From positions 62,001-126,000 of the forward strand of contig JAIWND010000049.1 of assembly GCA_025330725.1 (NCBI GenBank): a stretch of DNA of 64,000 bases, written 5' to 3'. The position numbers and the translations under genes were made by a program. Source of the DNA: Chlamydoabsidia padenii (taxonomy: Eukaryota > Mucoromycota > Mucoromycetes > Mucorales > Cunninghamellaceae). Below, in pieces: positions 36,209-45,854 of the stretch (positions are counted from its first letter, which is position 1; each line of letters starts with the position of its first letter). The notes under the pieces were generated by a model. That model was not told the DNA's origin and did no database searches. It worked only from the letters and a program-made list of their open reading frames with translations.

Positions 36209-36887
36209 ATGCCAACATCACCCTACTTTAAAAAAAAGAAAAAAGTCAATATACAAACCAACATTGAATCTCTGGACAAGACTATTCCAGACTATATCGA
36301 TTACGACTTGCGTGTTTTATTTATCGGTATCAATCCAGGACTCACCAGTGCCGCACGTGGTCATCACTTTGCCGGGCCCACCAATCACTTTTGGCCATGT
36401 CTCTCTGATAGTGGCAAGTACAAAAACCGTGCACACTCACTTTTTTTTTTTTTTTTAATAATACATTTTGATAGGATTGGTGGATCGAAAATTGACATTC
36501 AAGGACGATGTGTTATTGACGACAGAGTATGGTTTGGGGATCACGAATCTATCGCCGAGAACCACACGTAAAGCAACCGACCTGACACTAGCCGAACAAC
36601 GTGCCAATGCGCCTGCACTTGCCAGGAAACTCGCCACCTACCGTCCCCGAGTGGCTTGTTTTGTGGGTAAGGGTATCTATGATATCTTTTCGGGCAAAAA
36701 ACGGGGGGTCACAATGGGTTTACAACCGGATACCATCCCTTGGTCTAATGGTCAAGGTCAAACAAAACTCTTTGTCATGCCAAGCACAAGTGGGATTGTC
36801 TCGGCTTATCAAAAGCCAGATAAACTCAAGCAAGTCCCACGTTTTTTATCTTTTTTATTTTTTTATTTACCAGCTTATTGACCTACC

Positions 36888-36918
<31 letters not shown>

Positions 36919-36967
36919 ATATAGATTCTTCAAAATGGTGGCTGATTTGGTAAAACTAGATAGTTAG
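36209..36967 (+). CDS. Mismatch-specific uracil/thymine DNA glycosylase (Mug/TDG family)
   Basis: Exons 36209-36413, 36475-36829 and 36925-36967 give 200 aa. Motif 1 is LFIGINPGLTSAARGHHFAG, with the active-site Asn of GINPG, followed by PTNHFWPCLSDSG. Motif 2 is VMPSTSG, which in this family contacts the DNA strand near the flipped base. TNLSPRTTRKATDLT is also typical. The enzyme excises U or T from G mismatches in base excision repair. Both introns appear to start with GCAAGT rather than GT: the first must, to keep the LVDRKLTF frame, and the second gives the family-like end KLKFFKMVADL. A GT donor two codons later would give a premature stop. Confidence 0.85.
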
Positions 36968-37025
36968 GTGGTGTCTTTGTTGTAAATAAAACATATTGCA
37001 TTGATGATCGTCTGGAAAAGGCGGG

Positions 37026-37040
37026 GTCGGGATTTTAAAA
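37026..37040 (-). promoter_or_regulatory. ATCCCG-type promoter motif upstream of RPC82 (inverted)
   Basis: Reads TTTTAAAATCCCGAC on the minus strand, identical to the copy upstream of the ERJ5-like gene, and lies 88 nt before the RPC82 start codon. Confidence 0.45.
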
Positions 37041-37127
37041 AAATTGAAAAAAAAATCTTATTGTGGGATTGTTGTGTCTTTTCTTCCCCTCTTCAATTAA
37101 TCCATCACCTCCACTCGTTTTATACCA

Positions 37128-39202
37128 ATGTCTTTTGAAGCTCGATTATGTAGGGAAATCATTGAAGAAGAATTCGGTCTTTTTCCTTCGGTAAGGAACT
37201 CGAAAACAATAAAGATCGATCACTCATTCTTTTGTTTGTATTTGATAGAAAGTAGTCCATCAAGTACTAATGAAAGGCCGACTCTCTCTGTCTGATATTG
37301 TACGATTCACGAAACTAACACAACGACAAGTACGGGAATCTTTAGCGGTGCTTATTCAACATGGTCTCTGTTACTTTACCGAACCTGTCCTCAGTCTGAC
37401 AGTTCGCGAACCCACTTATTACCTAATGGATGCAAACAAGATCATGTTTCGTTTACGCATGGGGTCTATCTTGCGCTTAACTGAAGAAACATTCAAAGCA
37501 GAGGTAAAGTATCTCTTGGCGTCTTTTTCTTTTTCTTTTTATACCTCGACTACTCACTCACCTTTGACTTTAGGGCGTTGAAATCTGTCAACAACTCTTT
37601 CTTAATGGACGTTTGACTTTGAATGGTTTGAAGGACTGTTTGGCTGCTGATATTGATAGTAAGTTGACAACACCTCAGTCCCAAACATGATACTAATTAC
37701 CTATTTTTTATAGACTGGAAGAATTATCTAAAGACATTTACTGAAATGGCCAACAAACGATACATTACTGCGGTCTTACCGGAACACAGTCGATCAGCTT
37801 TGGATCGTCTATTGGCCGCTGAAGAAAAAGAGGCGGAAAAGTACACGATTACTACAACAAAGGAATTACAAGCAATCAAAAGGGCAGCCTTTGATCAAGT
37901 TCAAGCTTTATTCAATGGGGATGAAATGGCGGGCATGGTAAAACTTGGGCTGGGATGTGGAACTGGGGACTTTACTAACCCTATAATTATTATAGAAACG
38001 AAAAGCTGTTGATGATATGGATTATCCATCAAAGGTAAGGTGATTGTAATACAATGGTTATCATGACTCATTCTCTCTCTTTCTCTTTTAATATATAGAG
38101 GTATGCACTGGATGATTTGGGTAGACAAGGCAAGAAAGAAGAAGAATTGGCAGAGGTGGATGAAACAATATTCTTTACTGTTAACTATGACAAGTATAAT
38201 ATGATCTTCCGTAATAATGTAAGTTTTACTCCTCAGACTATGAAATGGAATCGTATTGTTACTAATGATGTCTTTATATATATATAGATCATTGTGGATT
38301 TTGCTACTGAACGTGTCAACAGAACGGCGGGACAAGTAGTCAAGGCATTCTTTGAATATGGCAAAGATAGCATGAAAAGTGTGAAAGAAGATGACACTCG
38401 TAAGTGATAAACACCCCTCCAAAAAAAAAGTAATGTTTGTGGGTTACTAATTTTCTACTTTATCATAGCATCAGCCACACCTATGCATATTGCCAATCTA
38501 CTCTCACCTGATCTATTAAGCCAAGGCGACATCATCCTCCAACAAGATCCCTTTGAAAAAACCAAGAAACCAAGTGCTCAACAAGTGGTGCTGGGCTACA
38601 TTACTCTCCTCAAAATGGACCAAGCAGGCTTTATCAAGACCAAAGACGAACGTGGTGCCAATCAATTTGCAGTAAACCTCGCCAAACTTCGGGAATCGAT
38701 GAAACGTAAACTACTGGAAAGTCTTTTGCGGGAGCGACTCGGTGTGGCGACATGTCGTATTGCACGCATCTTGATTGAAAAGGGTAAATTGGATGAATCT
38801 CAAGTACAAAAGCTTGCCATGCTGCCACCCAAGGATACTCGGGAAAAACTCGCCCAGCTCAACTTGCATGGGTTTGTGGAAATTCAAGAAGTCCCAAAAT
38901 CGGCTGACCGTGCGCCCGGTCGGTCGTTCCATTTGTGGTATGTGCCGTTGGAGAAATGCTACAAGGAACTGCTCGTGGATGTCTATAGGGTGATTGGTAA
39001 CTTGCAACAACGTAAAAAGGAAGAATTAGAACTTCGGTCGAGACTGTTGGAAAAATTGAATCGACAGGATGTCAAGGAAAATATGGACTTGCTTAGTGAT
39101 GGCGACAAGGAAAATATGGCCAACATGAACAAGGTTTTGCAACGATTGGAAACTTCGAAAAATAGATTAGATGCCATGGTGATGATTTTACGGGATTTTT
39201 AA
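37128..39202 (+). CDS. RPC82: RNA polymerase III subunit RPC82 (RPC3)
   Basis: Spliced product starts MSFEARLCREIIEEEFGLFPS and carries repeated winged-helix modules: VVHQVLMKGRLSLSDIVRFTKL, RQVRESLAVLIQHGLCYFTE, and later LLSQGDIILQQDP, QVVLGYITLLKMDQAGFI and RIARILIEKGKLDESQVQKLAML. It ends in a Leu/Glu-rich coiled coil (NKVLQRLETSKNRLDAMVMIL). RPC82/hRPC62 belongs to the RPC3-RPC6-RPC7 heterotrimer that opens the promoter with TFIIIB. The last exon (from about 38469) encodes the C-terminal third. About seven introns, one close to 5' and one flanked by (TA)n at 38275-38287. The TDG-like gene ends 160 nt upstream on the same strand. Confidence 0.88.
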
Positions 39203-39349
39203 CTACACCACACACGTTTTAATCACTAGTAATCTTTATTGCATTGGTTGGTTTAAATACCGCCGCCAAAAACTTTAATAAAAAGTTAAAAAAAAAAAGC
39301 ATCTCTCTCTCTCTTTTTTTTTTTTAAAAGATAATAATAATAATAATCA

Positions 39350-39865
39350 ATGTCTGGAAAACAAGATCATCGCCATTTGTATAAACGTACCAGCATCTCT
39401 GGTAATTCTGAAGATCTACGACAACGCCGTATTGCCATGAATGAAACCTTGCGGAAAAAACATCGAGAACAACTCATTACCGCCAAGCGATACCGTCACT
39501 TGACACGACGTGAAGAACAGAGCACAGATGAAGAAGATGTCGACCTTGTCACTTATAATGAGCACGACGGTAAACCATCCCTCTTTTATAGTCTCCAACT
39601 TGACACTCACTCACTTTTTTTTTTTTTTTTGTAGAGGATATTGATCCATATTATAGGTTGACAATAGAACAAGTCGATGCCTTGGCCCATGATCTCAAAA
39701 GTTACGACAAGGCTATCCGATTGGATGCTCTTCAGCATTTAAGCAAGTTTGTCGTCGAACCAGCTGAAGCACTGATTACTTGGATCGTGGAAGGAAACTG
39801 TATGGAAACCTTGGCAGTAAGTGGACACCTTTTTTTTGCATGAAAAAAAAAAAAAATCATTCAAC

Positions 39866-39911
<46 letters not shown>

Positions 39912-41416
39912 GTTAGTATCTATTGGCCAGTGCGGAGGTGGATGAACAAATCAAAGTGGTGGAAACCATTTCAAGCAAGTTAACACCCTCCCAATCAAAC
40001 CACACGAATACTCACACACATTTTGGCACATTTTTCTTCCAGATATTGCGGCGGGTGCTTATGATTTATGGCTAAAATCAACATGTATGGTACCTACCTT
40101 GATTGATTTATTGGATGTGGAGCATTCTGTATTGCGTGAAATGGCAGCTGGTGCTTTGGGCAATATGGCTGCTGAAGATTTGGGTGATATGACGGATGAA
40201 GATGATAGTGTACGGGAACGGATTCGAAACAATGGTGCCGTGCCGCCACTGGTGCGAATGTTGGATTCTGACGATTCAAGGACTATACAATATGCTTGCT
40301 TTGCTTTGGCTAACCTGGCAAGAGGTGATGAAGCGGCATTGCATATTTTTATGACAAGTGGCATCGATAAACGGTTATTGCATCATTTGTCAAAGGAAAC
40401 GGTAATAAAATGCAAAAGAAATCATAACACCATTGACACTCTACTTTTTTAATATTAGCCTGATACAATGACAGAAGTAGCATGGGTGATGAGCTACTTG
40501 ACAGCTAATAGTAACGAATTCAGGTCAAAGGTAATGGGTGAAGGATTTCTCCAACCGATGGTCCATCATCTTGTTACACTGGCTCATCAGGGTGTGATGG
40601 TGATTCCCATGTTAAGAACCTTTGGCAATCTGGCAGGTGGTCCGGATGAGACGATTGAACTCTTGGTTCAACAACCTTCCTTCCTCTCTACTCTCCTGAC
40701 ACTATTAACATCGGATACAAGGTAAGAAGGAACCACTACGTCGAGTTCATAAACCTAATCTTATTGAAATAGGGTGGTGAAAAAAGAAGCTTTATGGGTT
40801 TTATCGAATATCACAGCAGCGTAAGTCAAAAGAAAAATAGGAAATATGTATTTTTAAAACTAGTGGGAACGTTGTAGGAAACGAGTCCATGTGATTGAAC
40901 AAGTAGATACACCGGAAACCATTCAACAATTGACCGATCTAGTGCTCACTGGTCACTTTGATATTCGTCAAGGGGTACAAGAAAGAAAGAAACATTGGCT
41001 CATTCCAATGCTTGTTATTCACTCCTTCTTTTTTTTTTATAGGCTGCTACTTGCTTGATGAACATGGCTCATCATGGTCAAAAGTATATGGATTCCTTGA
41101 ACCATCGTGTGTTACTGAAAGGTAAGGGTGGTATCTCCAAAAAGGTAATCAGACACTAATCTTGTTTATCATAGCTTTCTTGGACTTTATCAAATCTCAA
41201 GATAGTGAACTCATTCGCTTGGGGTTGGGATATGTTGACATGTTATTGACGCGGGTGACAAGAGGGCGCGATATACTGGATAACACCCCAGGATGTATGG
41301 ATGCTTTGGCCTCGGTCAATCCTGCCCCTGATCCTGAACTCTATGCTTTTGCGAATCGTATGGTGGATCAGTATTATGACGAAAATGCTGATCATCCTGC
41401 TATGGATGTAGTCTAG
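39350..41416 (+). CDS. Importin-alpha/TMCO6-like armadillo-repeat protein
   Basis: The basic N-terminal helix (LRQRRIAMNETLRKKHREQL...AKRYRHLTRREEQ) resembles an importin-beta-binding or TMCO6-type N-terminus. It is followed by about eight armadillo-like repeats: LIDLLDVEHSVLREMAAGAL, PLVRMLDSDDSRTIQYACFALANLAR, TEVAWVMSYLTANS, LRTFGNLAGGPDE, KKEALWVLSNITA, QGAATCLMNMAHHG and LGLGYVDMLLTR. Canonical importin-alpha NLS-binding WxxxN pairs are only partly kept (WVLSN is present). It may thus be a divergent importin-alpha or a TMCO6-type protein. The acidic ending (YYDENADHPAMDVV) is short. Nine or so introns, including one with a 43-nt T run. Export/import function is inferred. Confidence 0.75.
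39868..39910 (+). repeat. Poly-T tract in intron, 43 nt
   Basis: The T run forms most of the polypyrimidine tract of an intron in the ARM-repeat gene, between the WIVEGNCMETLA and YLLASAEVDEQ exons. Confidence 0.9.
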
Positions 41417-41706
41417 TCAATCAATTAATACCGTATAAAGGTTAAATAAAATGAAACTTGATTTGTTTACTCTTTTGTCTCCAATGATAAAGGTTTGATA
41501 GGACCTTATAAAGTGCAGTGATAAAAGTCTGTCAAATAGATAACTCCGCTCGTTTATGCAAGGTCAAAGTCGGGAATTCAATTTAATTGTTAAGACATCA
41601 AGTCATAGTCAATAAGTCCAAATAAATCAAGGTATCATACTATATTTTATTGAAACAAGAAATAGAATACATTACACTAGTGAAGGAGGGGATGTTTCAA
41701 ACTATT

Positions 41707-42625
41707 CTAGATATTCTTTGTATTAGTGATGGGTAATGGATAGGCGATCAAGACCATATAAGAAGCAGATGCTTGAATCACACCATAAGCCAAAAAGTTA
41801 AAGATAGGCACGGCGTGAATCAAAAGATAGGCAATGACAGAAAATCCAAAGAGAATATCTCGACGATGATCAAACCATTGTCGTTTTTCTTTCTGTGTCA
41901 TACCCATTCGTGACAAGTAAGGTTCCATCAAATCACATACCAAGATCCGCATCCCCAGTAATCCACGAATAATACATGCTGTCAGCCAAGGAGGTAGGCA
42001 AAAGAAACAGATACCTACCACGCATCCTTGAGTCCGCCCGAGAGATTTAAAAGTAGCCAACGCACCTAAAATCGTCATGTTAGAAAAAAAAAAAAGTGTG
42101 TGTGTGTGGGATCATTTATTTACCAGCGACAGGAAACACAAAAGCGCCAAAGAATGGGATCATCGTCAAGGTACAAAGTAATACCCCTAACCGTATCTTT
42201 TTCCATACCACCTTGATAGGACGCCGGGATGGTTTCTTTCGCTGGGCCAATCGATGAGCAACGTTCTGATCTACAAACACCAGCGAGTCCATAAACAAGT
42301 CGTCCAGAGGATACATATGACGCATCAAGGCAAACAGACACTTTTGGACAAGGTCATGGCACGTGGTGTGACATGTCATGAGTAGGTGGTCCACGGTGTC
42401 AAGGAAGCGAGGTGATAATGTCCATAAAACAAATCGCAAGAGATGGAGAGGAAGATCGACAAGGATACGGACAAGACCTACCAGCATAAACGAGAGGATG
42501 GAGAGTTGGAGAAAGACGCGCAAATGGTGTTTTTGTCGTAATGCTGGGTTTTGAAGGACAAGGTGGATGCCTTTGATCGAATGGACTAGACCTAACCATA
42601 CTCCTTTCAATCGCCAAGGTGCCAT
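41707..42625 (-). CDS. EI24/LDS-family multi-span membrane protein
   Basis: Two exons (about 42124-42625 and 41707-42067) encode MAPWRLKGVWLGLVHSIKGI, a basic segment with hydrophobic spans (LQLSILSFMLVGLVRILVDL, LGVLLCTLTMIPFFGAFVFP), then GCVVGICFFCLPPWLTACII and a C-terminal pair of spans (ILFGFSVIAYLLIHAVPIFN, FLAYGVIQASASYMVLIAYP). The layout, with a central IPFFG and a C-terminal IHAVPIFNFLAYG, matches the EI24/CysZ-like family that includes yeast Rrt8 and Lds proteins of lipid droplets and spore walls. The substrate is unknown. Convergent with the ARM gene; the 290-nt spacer holds an inverted ATCCCG-like copy at 41569-41585. Confidence 0.75.
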
Positions 42626-42967
42626 TTAAAAGAGAATGTCAGTATTAAAAAAAAAAGGGATGGATGGGGAATATGAAGACTTACCAAGAATTTCTTGACC
42701 GAAAAAAAAAAAGAGGGGGGAAAGACCGATTCTGATTTTGATTATTCGATGTTTGAGCGCCGATTAAACAATGCCGATGAAGTTTGCATGGAGACTAGGA
42801 TATATCATAGATCAAATAGTCTTACACCAAGTGGTAAGATTTCGGTCAGTCGATTCTGGTTTATACAATAAATCAACGCCAGCCATATCTCCAACATTTA
42901 CATACCATTAGATCGTACCAGTCCCCCCCCTTTTTTTATTATAAATAGATGTATAACACTACTACTA

Positions 42968-43842
42968 CTAAAAATGGCGTCTATTTAAACAGATCCCTTT
43001 TAATCGACGCAGTTCACCCATCATACCCGCCACCATGTCCGCTTCCTGTTGATCATGCATGCCAGTGGTAATTGTCCCCTTCAATTCTTTTAAAGAGTGG
43101 TGCAGTAGTGCTGTTTTCAGTTGTTGTGATCGAATCGTCCGTGCTTGTGAGACGATGCGATCCAGGCGATCCACCAAGGATTGTTGTTCCTTGGCCAAAA
43201 GATATACTCCCGGTTTATCCAACGTGTCCAATTCATCTTGATCTTCTTCTTCCTTGATATCCTTGTTCAGTGCATCCTTTATTTGTTGGATCCTATTGGT
43301 TTGGTGCTTGTATCGACTGTGCTTGTATCCGGCAAAAGTAGCAAACACCGGATACAATATCCTCTATATGTAAAATGCAACATTGAGATCATAGCCCTCC
43401 GTATGTTTTTTTTCCCCTTTACCTTGACAATGCCTACCATGCTACAAGCCATGCCAGTCAATCCAACACCAAATATTATGGCCATGGCAATGACTTGACG
43501 GGTAGGTACCTTGGGTGCAGTGGGTGCAGGTTGATATAGAATAAGAGGTTCCAGAGGTCGTGAGGGTATCAAAGTGGTAGGTGGTGCCAGTTCTGGTGAC
43601 AAGGTCGTTTTTACTATAGGAGTTGTTGCTGGGGTTACTGGGTTGGTTGTTGATACTGGTTCTGCTTGATCAGTCAGTCTAAAGGCCTCTGTAATTTCTT
43701 CATCAGTGAGCCCTTTACTTTTAAGAAAGGCAACCTTTTTGGACTTGTCCGCTGCCTGGACTTTGTTGGATGATAAAAAGGAGACTGCTAGTTTTAATTG
43801 ATCTTGTCTAAATGCAGTTGAGGAATCGTTATTGTCGGCCAT
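42968..43842 (-). CDS. PEX14: Peroxisomal docking protein PEX14
   Basis: N-terminal Pex14 domain (RQDQLKLAVSFLSSNKVQAA...KKVAFLKSKGLTDEEITEAF) with the helix that binds WxxxF/Y motifs of PEX5. It is followed by a Pro/Thr-rich linker, one membrane span (VIAMAIIFGVGLTGMACSMVG), and a C-terminal coiled coil (LAKEQQSLVDRLDRIVSQA, LHHSLKELKGTITTGM). One intron lies after GIVKV; the exon then starts RILYPVFATF. It forms the peroxisomal import pore/docking complex. The gene runs tandemly with the EI24-family gene downstream. Confidence 0.92.
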
Positions 43843-44328
43843 GTATAAAAGTTGGTAAAAAAAAAAAAAAAAAAGGAGTGGGGAAAAGAGAGTGTCGAGT
43901 CAATCAAATGCGGGACTTGAAATTTGATTTCTCATGACAAATTTTTCACACCCTGAAAAAGTCTATCCTCTGTTTAGAGTCTTCGGCATGAAAGTACGAC
44001 ACATAGTATTGTTGGGATATGGTCTGGTCAATCTACGATCACCAGGAACGTAGTCTCTTGAGTGAATGTGGGGAAAGGTATTTCAAATCCCGCTTTATGT
44101 CGAGGGAATTCTTCACAGTGTTTAAAGTGCCAGGTATCAGGGGTCATTTCAAATGATAATAGACCGAGGATCCTAATAACCCTTCTCACCACAAGTTTAT
44201 TTGATATACATGATCTATTTTGTTTTTTATTCGTTTAAAAAAAAAAAAAAAAAGAAGCTACATACAATACTATATAAGGGGGAGAGTTGTCCGTCTAATC
44301 CTAATAATAACCCCCCCCACCGAGTCGT
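43843..44328. other. Spacer with two copies of the ATCCCG motif
   Basis: Contains AAATTTCAAGTCCCGC on the minus strand (43910-43925) and TATTTCAAATCCCGC on the plus strand (44079-44093), plus an AATAAA-free A-rich tract at 44237. It serves as the PEX14 upstream region and the 3' flank of MRPL35. No gene was seen. Confidence 0.55.
43910..43925 (-). promoter_or_regulatory. ATCCCG-type promoter motif upstream of PEX14
   Basis: AAATTTCAAGTCCCGC on the coding strand, 68 nt upstream of the PEX14 start codon. Confidence 0.4.
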
Positions 44329-44700
44329 TTAACAGCTATAAGGTAAAGCACGTCGTAACATTTTCTTTTGAGTATTGTCGACCAACACCATACGGCTAAG
44401 ACGGTTGACTCGTTCGGCCGAGAAGGATTGATTTAAATGACGAAGACCCACCTGCCATCGTTTATAGTTGCCATTACTAGTTGGGAAGAATCTAGATCAA
44501 CAAAAAAGTGAGTGAACGGTCAAGTAGGGGGGGGTTTTACCTTTTCTTTGCACCGCTGTGTGATTTTAACTTGTAAGCCATACCCCGGGCTGATTGACCA
44601 AGAGGTGCCAATGCCGTTTGACTGAATACACCTAGGAGGGAAAATATTAGTATGGTGATAGTGGTGAGGTAAGCAACGACTTACCAAGAGCAGCCAACAT
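44329..44700 (-). CDS. MRPL35: Mitochondrial ribosomal protein bL35m
   Basis: Three exons (44685-44700, 44541-44631, 44329-44491) splice in frame to 89 aa. A short presequence (MLAALGVFSQTALAPLGQSA) is followed by MAYKLKSHSGAKKRFFPTSN and GNYKRWQVGLRHLNQSFS, the bL35 signature of a K-S-H-S-G-A-KKR segment and a conserved RH. It ends MVLVDNTQKKMLRRALPY. It belongs to the mitochondrial large ribosomal subunit. The first exon is only 16 nt. It is divergent from the ZC4H2-like gene with 144 nt between starts. Each exon alone is too short to stand out as an ORF. Confidence 0.88.
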
Positions 44701-44756
44701 GTTAATGATTAATAAAGTGAAAGAAGAAGAATGGAAAGGTTGCTCTAAAAAACAAA

Positions 44757-44770
44757 GCGGGATGTAAAAC
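44757..44770 (-). promoter_or_regulatory. ATCCCG-type motif in MRPL35/ZC4H2-like divergent promoter
   Basis: GTTTTACATCCCGC on the minus strand, 57 nt upstream of MRPL35 and about 75 nt upstream of the divergent gene, so it could serve both. Confidence 0.4.
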
Positions 44771-44844
44771 CCGGCTCTATTCAAGTCACGACTCTCATTT
44801 TTTTTTTTTTTCTTCTTCTTCTTTAATTTCCCTTGTAGATTATT

Positions 44845-45574
44845 ATGGCAAGGTAAATTCTATCCATCTTGACACCCATTCTTTGCTAATGTTGCATTAT
44901 CTCTTGAAGTGATTCAGCAGAAACCGATTTTGTCCAACAAATGGAATCACTCAAACAGCTCCAGTAAGTCGAACCGCTCTCTCTTTTTCAATCGATTTCT
45001 CACTCTTGTGGATAGGGAACAGACACAGACATTGATGAATTGTAAAGCGATGCTTTTACAAACAACGGAAACTCTGGAAACCAAAACGAACGTGCTGGAT
45101 GAATTGACCGCAGAACGACACCGCCTACTGACAGAAAAACGACTTTTACTGGACATGATTCAAGGGGTGCAACGGGATATTGAAACGGTAAGAACGAAAC
45201 ACTCTATCATTCCTCATACACACATTGTCTCTCTGTAGATCACCGACATGGAGGGAGCCCTGGGCCGTGAATGTGAAGCATTACAAAAGAATGTCCACCG
45301 GATACGAAACGAAGACTATGAACCACTGCACGGTAATAATAAAAAGCGTGGGTCATGGTCAACTGACTCACACGATATTTGCATAGATACTGTCAACAAG
45401 GCACGAACAGCGAAAGGATTGACTAAACTCCCTCATGCACAACAAGACATGGAAGCGGCCATGGCAAGGAAATTAAAAGAACGGAGGGAAAATTGGCAAG
45501 ACACGGCAGGTCCATCCAAACGGGCTTCGCCACCTCAACAACGTAGTACCAAAGCGAAAAAACGACGACACTAG
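44845..45574 (+). CDS. ZC4H2-like coiled-coil protein lacking the zinc finger
   Basis: Five exons (44845-44852, 44910-44963, 45016-45187, 45239-45332, 45387-45574) give 171 aa. The product is a long coiled coil (MNCKAMLLQTTETLETKTN, DELTAERHRLLTEKRLLLDM) followed by RIRNEDYEPLHDTVNKARTA and KGLTKLP. This matches the conserved LHDEYKPLKEHVDALR...GLQRLP block of animal ZC4H2. The C-terminus is basic (KAKKRRH), and the C4H2 zinc finger of the animal protein is absent. Exon 1 codes only MA plus two bases. The role is unknown; the basic tail suggests a nuclear location. Confidence 0.6.
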
Positions 45575-45854
45575 TATCTGTAACATAAATCCATTCGTCT
45601 TTATCATATTCCCCATGTGTAGCTTAGCTAATTATTAATAAATAAAAACCCAATTTGTGTGACACAATACTTTTTTTTTTTTTTGCATGAATGAATGCAC
45701 ACGTCTTTTGTAGGTTCATTGAATAGATCAGCATGGACCAAACACATCATTACCACAACAAAAGAGAGAGGAATAGATAATCTACCCAAGATTTAGATGA
45801 TATTGAGTAGTAGCTTTATTACAAATATATAAAGAGAGATGGTTGTAGCTATAA

